This document shows, piece by piece, positions 59,373 to 64,000 of a DNA stretch of 64,000 bases; within the stretch, counting starts at the first letter, position 1, and every line of letters begins with the position of its first letter. Position numbers and translations under genes: made by a program. The notes beneath the pieces were generated by a model. It saw only the letters and a program-made list of their open reading frames with translations, ran no database searches and had not been told where the DNA came from. The stretch is from Prochlorococcus sp. AG-347-M23 (GTDB lineage: Bacteria > Cyanobacteriota > Cyanobacteriia > PCC-6307 > Cyanobiaceae): contig QCCU01000003.1 of the NCBI GenBank assembly GCA_003278855.1, forward strand, positions 59,593 through 123,592. The letters are read 5' to 3'.

Positions 59373-59909
59373 CTACTCAAGAAAAACTCCTTCTTCATTA
59401 TCAACATTATTTAAACGTAAACTAACACTTTCAATTTTACTGGTTGGCACCTTTTTACCACAAAAATCAGGTTGAATAGGTAATTCTCTATGACCTCTAT
59501 CTACCATTACTAATAACATCACTCTTTGAGGTCTGCCCCATGAATACAAAGCATCCATTGCAGCTCTAATTGTTCTACCTGTGTAAATTACATCATCTAT
59601 TAAAAGAATTTCTTGTTTCTCAATAGGAGTTGGAATATCTGCTGCTTGTATTAGGCGAGTTCCAACTCTATTTTGGTCATCTCTATAAAAAGTTGGATCA
59701 ATTGTTCCTTTTCTAACTCTTAAACCTGTTTTAGAGAATAATTCCTTTTCTAGCACTTCGGTCAGCTCTATTCCTCTAGTCGGGATGCCAACCAATAGAA
59801 GGTTATCTAGCTTTTTTACTTTTTCGATAATTTCGCAAGCTAAACGCGAAATAGTTTTTCTAAGCTCAACTTCAGAAAGTATTACGATCTTTTTTCTCTT
59901 CTTGGACAT
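59373..59909 (-). CDS. pyrR: PyrR regulator / uracil phosphoribosyltransferase
   Basis: A protein of 178 residues with the PRPP-binding motif DDVIYTGRT (105-113) and the PyrR-like IPTRGIEL and DQNRVGTRLI. PyrR can attenuate pyrimidine operon mRNA and also has uracil phosphoribosyltransferase activity. Whether RNA control works here is not visible. Convergent with the Hsp70 gene (seven-base gap). Confidence 0.92.
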   Translation of the reverse strand: MSKKRKKIVILSEVELRKTISRLACEIIEKVKKLDNLLLVGIPTRGIELTEVLEKELFSKTGLRVRKGTIDPTFYRDDQNRVGTRLIQAADIPTPIEKQEILLIDDVIYTGRTIRAAMDALYSWGRPQRVMLLVMVDRGHRELPIQPDFCGKKVPTSKIESVSLRLNNVDNEEGVFLE

Positions 59910-60046
59910 GATTTATCAAGAAATAAAATTAATCTAATATTTTCATAAATTAGCAAAAGCTAACTATATTAAATATAAATTGTTAAAGGGTAACGTTTGA
60001 AGCTAAATTTAAGGTTAGATCAGTTAACTATGAATTTGATCTAAAT

Positions 60047-61669
60047 ATGTCAAAGATTAGCAGCAAAAATATAAAAAGATTAAGTGTTCCTCAGAGCCCT
60101 GTTGTTCTTGCAATACTAGATGGATGGGGATATCGAAAAGAAATATCAGATAATGCTATAAAAAATGCCAGTACTCCAATCATGGATTCATTATGGCATG
60201 CTTACCCCCACACCCTTATAAGTGCTAGTGGATCTGATGTAGGCCTCCCAGATGGTCAAATGGGCAATTCAGAAGTAGGGCACCTTACCATTGGTTCGGG
60301 AAGAATAATACAACAAGAACTTGTAAGGATTTCAAATATTGTAAAAAATAATCAATTAGGCTTGGTAAATGAGTTAAAAGAGATGGCCGATTCATTAAAG
60401 AAAAATAATTCTACTTTGCATATCACGGGATTATGTTCCGATGGAGGAGTTCATAGTCATATCGATCATTTATTAGGTTTAATAAAATGGGCATCTGATA
60501 ATAAACTTAAAAAAGTTGCAATCCATATTATTACTGATGGAAGAGACACACCTGCAAAAAGTGCCTCGAAATATCTAAATCAAATAGAATCATGTATAAA
60601 AGAATTTAACGTAGGCGAAATAGCTTCTATATGCGGAAGATACTGGATGATGGATAGAAATCTTTTATGGGATAGAACAGAAAAAGCATATTCTAATTTG
60701 ACTGATCCTGATATTCAAATAACAAATCTTTCTCCCAATGATTATATAGAAAAAAGTTATGCCAAAAAAATAACCGATGAATTTATAGAGCCCATACGAA
60801 TGTCTGAAAACTATCTTAAAGATGGGGATAGTTTGATTTGCTTTAACTTTCGTCCAGATAGAGCAAGACAAATAGTCAAATCCCTTTCGGTCAATGAATT
60901 CACAGACTTTGAAAGAAAAAAATATCCAAATCTAGATTTTGTTACTTTTACTCAATATGATCCGAACTTTCCCGTTAAAGTTGCATTTCCTCCTGAATCA
61001 CTCAATAATTTTATAGGCCAAATAGTTTCAGAAAACGGACTAAAACAATACAGAACCGCGGAAACTGAAAAATATCCTCACGTAACATATTTTTTCAATG
61101 GAGGAGTTGAAATACCTTTACCAGGAGAAGAGAGACATCTGATTCCATCTCCAAGAGTCGCAACTTATGATATGGAACCCGAAATGTCTGCGGAAGAATT
61201 AACTATTAGTTGCTCTAAAGCAATTAAAAGCGGGAATTATGCTTTTGTTGTGATCAATTTTGCTAATCCTGATATGGTTGGTCATACAGGCAATATGGAT
61301 GCAACAATTAAAGCTATAGAAAAAGTAGATAAATGTGTAGGTCAAATAGTTAATGCTACTGGAGAAATGGGCGGGAGCATAGTTATTACAGCCGATCATG
61401 GTAACGCAGAGGTAATGAAAGGATCTGAAGGAGAACCATGGACAGCACACACAATAAATAAAGTTCCATTAATTTTGATTGAAGGTGAAAAAAGAAAAAT
61501 ACCAAATATGGGAAATGAAATTAATTTAAGAGAAAACGCGGGCTTAGCAGATATTGCTCCCACTTTATTGCAATTATTAAATCTACCAATACCAAGAGAA
61601 ATGACAGGCAAATCGCTTATTCAGGAAATTGAATTAAAGGGTTATAATAAGGTGGTTCAACACGTTTAA
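60047..61669 (+). CDS. gpmI: 2,3-bisphosphoglycerate-independent phosphoglycerate mutase
   Basis: A protein of 540 residues, a manganese enzyme that interconverts 3- and 2-phosphoglycerate in glycolysis. The opening metal motif is LDGWGYR (about 24-30), and the catalytic Ser75 is in MGNSEVGH. Later [11 protein letters not shown] and [10 protein letters not shown] carry further metal ligands. secG follows 23 bases later on the same strand. Confidence 0.95.
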   Translation: MSKISSKNIKRLSVPQSPVVLAILDGWGYRKEISDNAIKNASTPIMDSLWHAYPHTLISASGSDVGLPDGQMGNSEVGHLTIGSGRIIQQELVRISNIVKNNQLGLVNELKEMADSLKKNNSTLHITGLCSDGGVHSHIDHLLGLIKWASDNKLKKVAIHIITDGRDTPAKSASKYLNQIESCIKEFNVGEIASICGRYWMMDRNLLWDRTEKAYSNLTDPDIQITNLSPNDYIEKSYAKKITDEFIEPIRMSENYLKDGDSLICFNFRPDRARQIVKSLSVNEFTDFERKKYPNLDFVTFTQYDPNFPVKVAFPPESLNNFIGQIVSENGLKQYRTAETEKYPHVTYFFNGGVEIPLPGEERHLIPSPRVATYDMEPEMSAEELTISCSKAIKSGNYAFVVINFANPDMVGHTGNMDATIKAIEKVDKCVGQIVNATGEMGGSIVITADHGNAEVMKGSEGEPWTAHTINKVPLILIEGEKRKIPNMGNEINLRENAGLADIAPTLLQLLNLPIPREMTGKSLIQEIELKGYNKVVQHV

Positions 61670-61692
61670 AGTTAATAAAAGTTTTTTAAGCA

Positions 61693-61920
61693 ATGATTCA
61701 AATTATTAGTTGGATTTGGGTATTTTCTGGAGTTCTTCTCATTCTCTTAGTTTTACTTCATAGTCCTAAAGGTGATGGAATGGGAGGAATAGCCGCCAGT
61801 GGAAGCTCTATGTTCAACAGCGCAAGTAGTGCAGAAGCCTCTCTAAACAAAATAACTTGGACTTTTTTAGTGATATTTTTGTCTCTAGCAATTATTCTTA
61901 GCGCTGGTTGGATTTCGTAA
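61693..61920 (+). CDS. secG: SecG preprotein translocase subunit
   Basis: A protein of 75 residues with two membrane spans (about residues 2-22 and 54-74) and the conserved LLVLLHSPKGDGMGG loop and SSMFNSASSAEA. SecG associates with SecYE and speeds protein export. It sits directly after gpmI, probably cotranscribed. Convergent with groEL, with a terminator between them. Confidence 0.92.
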   Translation: MIQIISWIWVFSGVLLILLVLLHSPKGDGMGGIAASGSSMFNSASSAEASLNKITWTFLVIFLSLAIILSAGWIS

Positions 61921-61930
61921 AAGTTCAATA

Positions 61931-61961
61931 AAAAAAGGGACCATTTTGAATGATCCCTTTT
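61931..61961. terminator. bidirectional terminator between secG and groEL
   Basis: AAAGGGACCATT pairs with AATGATCCCTTT with one mismatch, flanked by an A run and a T run. Serves both convergent units. Confidence 0.75.
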
Positions 61962-61987
61962 AAAAATTTACTAAAAACTATTGTTAG

Positions 61988-63652
<1,665 letters not shown>

Positions 63653-63676
63653 TTAATAATTTTTGAAACAAATATT

Positions 63677-63988
63677 TTAGCTTACTACAGCTAAAATATC
63701 CTTTTCTGAGAGCAAGACGTATTCATCTCCTCCCAATTTAATGTCTGTGCCAGCATATTTGCTGTACAAAACTTTATCGCCAATACTCACTTCTGGAGTT
63801 TGTCGAGAACCATCGTCATTAAGTTTGCCAGGGCCCACCTGAGCAACTTCTCCAACCTGTGGTTTTTCTTTAGCTGAATCAGGCAAAAGAATGCCCCCAG
63901 CAGTTTTTTCCTCAGATGCGGAAACTTTAATAAATATTCTATCTCCCAGTGGTTTTACTGTAGAGACTGTAAGTGAAACAGCTGCCAT
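63677..63988 (-). CDS. groS: co-chaperonin GroES
   Basis: A protein of 103 residues with [28 protein letters not shown] (mobile loop) and [15 protein letters not shown]. Forms the heptameric lid of GroEL. Its promoter and any CIRCE element lie beyond the window edge (only 12 bases remain). Confidence 0.96.
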
Positions 63989-64000
63989 AGATTAATGGAG

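Overview
The window looks like a chromosomal segment of a high-light Prochlorococcus. It is AT-rich, with short intergenic gaps, many TTG/GTG starts, several high-light-inducible (hli) proteins, a 2Fe-2S plant-type ferredoxin, and cyanobacterial families such as the photosystem II S4-domain protein, DUF1818, DUF2811, DUF3721 and DUF3804. No integrase, transposase, CRISPR array or rRNA was seen. There is one tRNA, tRNA-Val(GAC).

Layout. 0.1-21 kb is mostly conserved core: truB, a SpoIID-like protein, rnz, petF, prmA-serA, an S4 protein, tRNA-Val, murD, pirin and a BaiN-like flavoprotein. It also holds two unusual DNA-repair-like genes, a photolyase homologue whose two domains appear swapped in order and a minimal NAD-dependent ligase core. 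21-42 kb is an accessory region with two fatty-acid desaturases, three hli genes, an LptF/LptG-type permease and more than forty very small genes. Many of these are single-membrane-span or Cys-rich microproteins read by hand from start codon, ribosome site, overlap and terminator evidence. Several form translationally coupled strings, the clearest being four genes at 40617-41090. The same region holds RNA candidates, including a GC-rich multi-hairpin leader at 38429-38535.

43.7-49.8 kb is a seven-gene minus-strand operon: an arginase-fold hydrolase of the nickel guanidine hydrolase (GdmH) type, HypA, HypB, a three-part ABC importer and a Rieske oxygenase. The likely logic is uptake of guanidine or a guanidino compound, oxidative release of guanidine by the Rieske enzyme, and hydrolysis to urea and ammonium by a nickel enzyme loaded by HypA/HypB. 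The Rieske component is the least explained part.

50-57 kb contains more small genes, a secreted cupin, a DsrE protein, and a COG0523-type GTPase operon with two degenerate metallophosphatase-like proteins behind a Zur/Fur-like box. That operon lies between an EVE-domain gene and a truncated copy of the same gene's promoter and first codons. 57-64 kb returns to core genes: rpoZ, an Hsp70 relative, pyrR, gpmI, secG and groEL-groES. All function assignments rest on reading motifs by eye; no database search was run.
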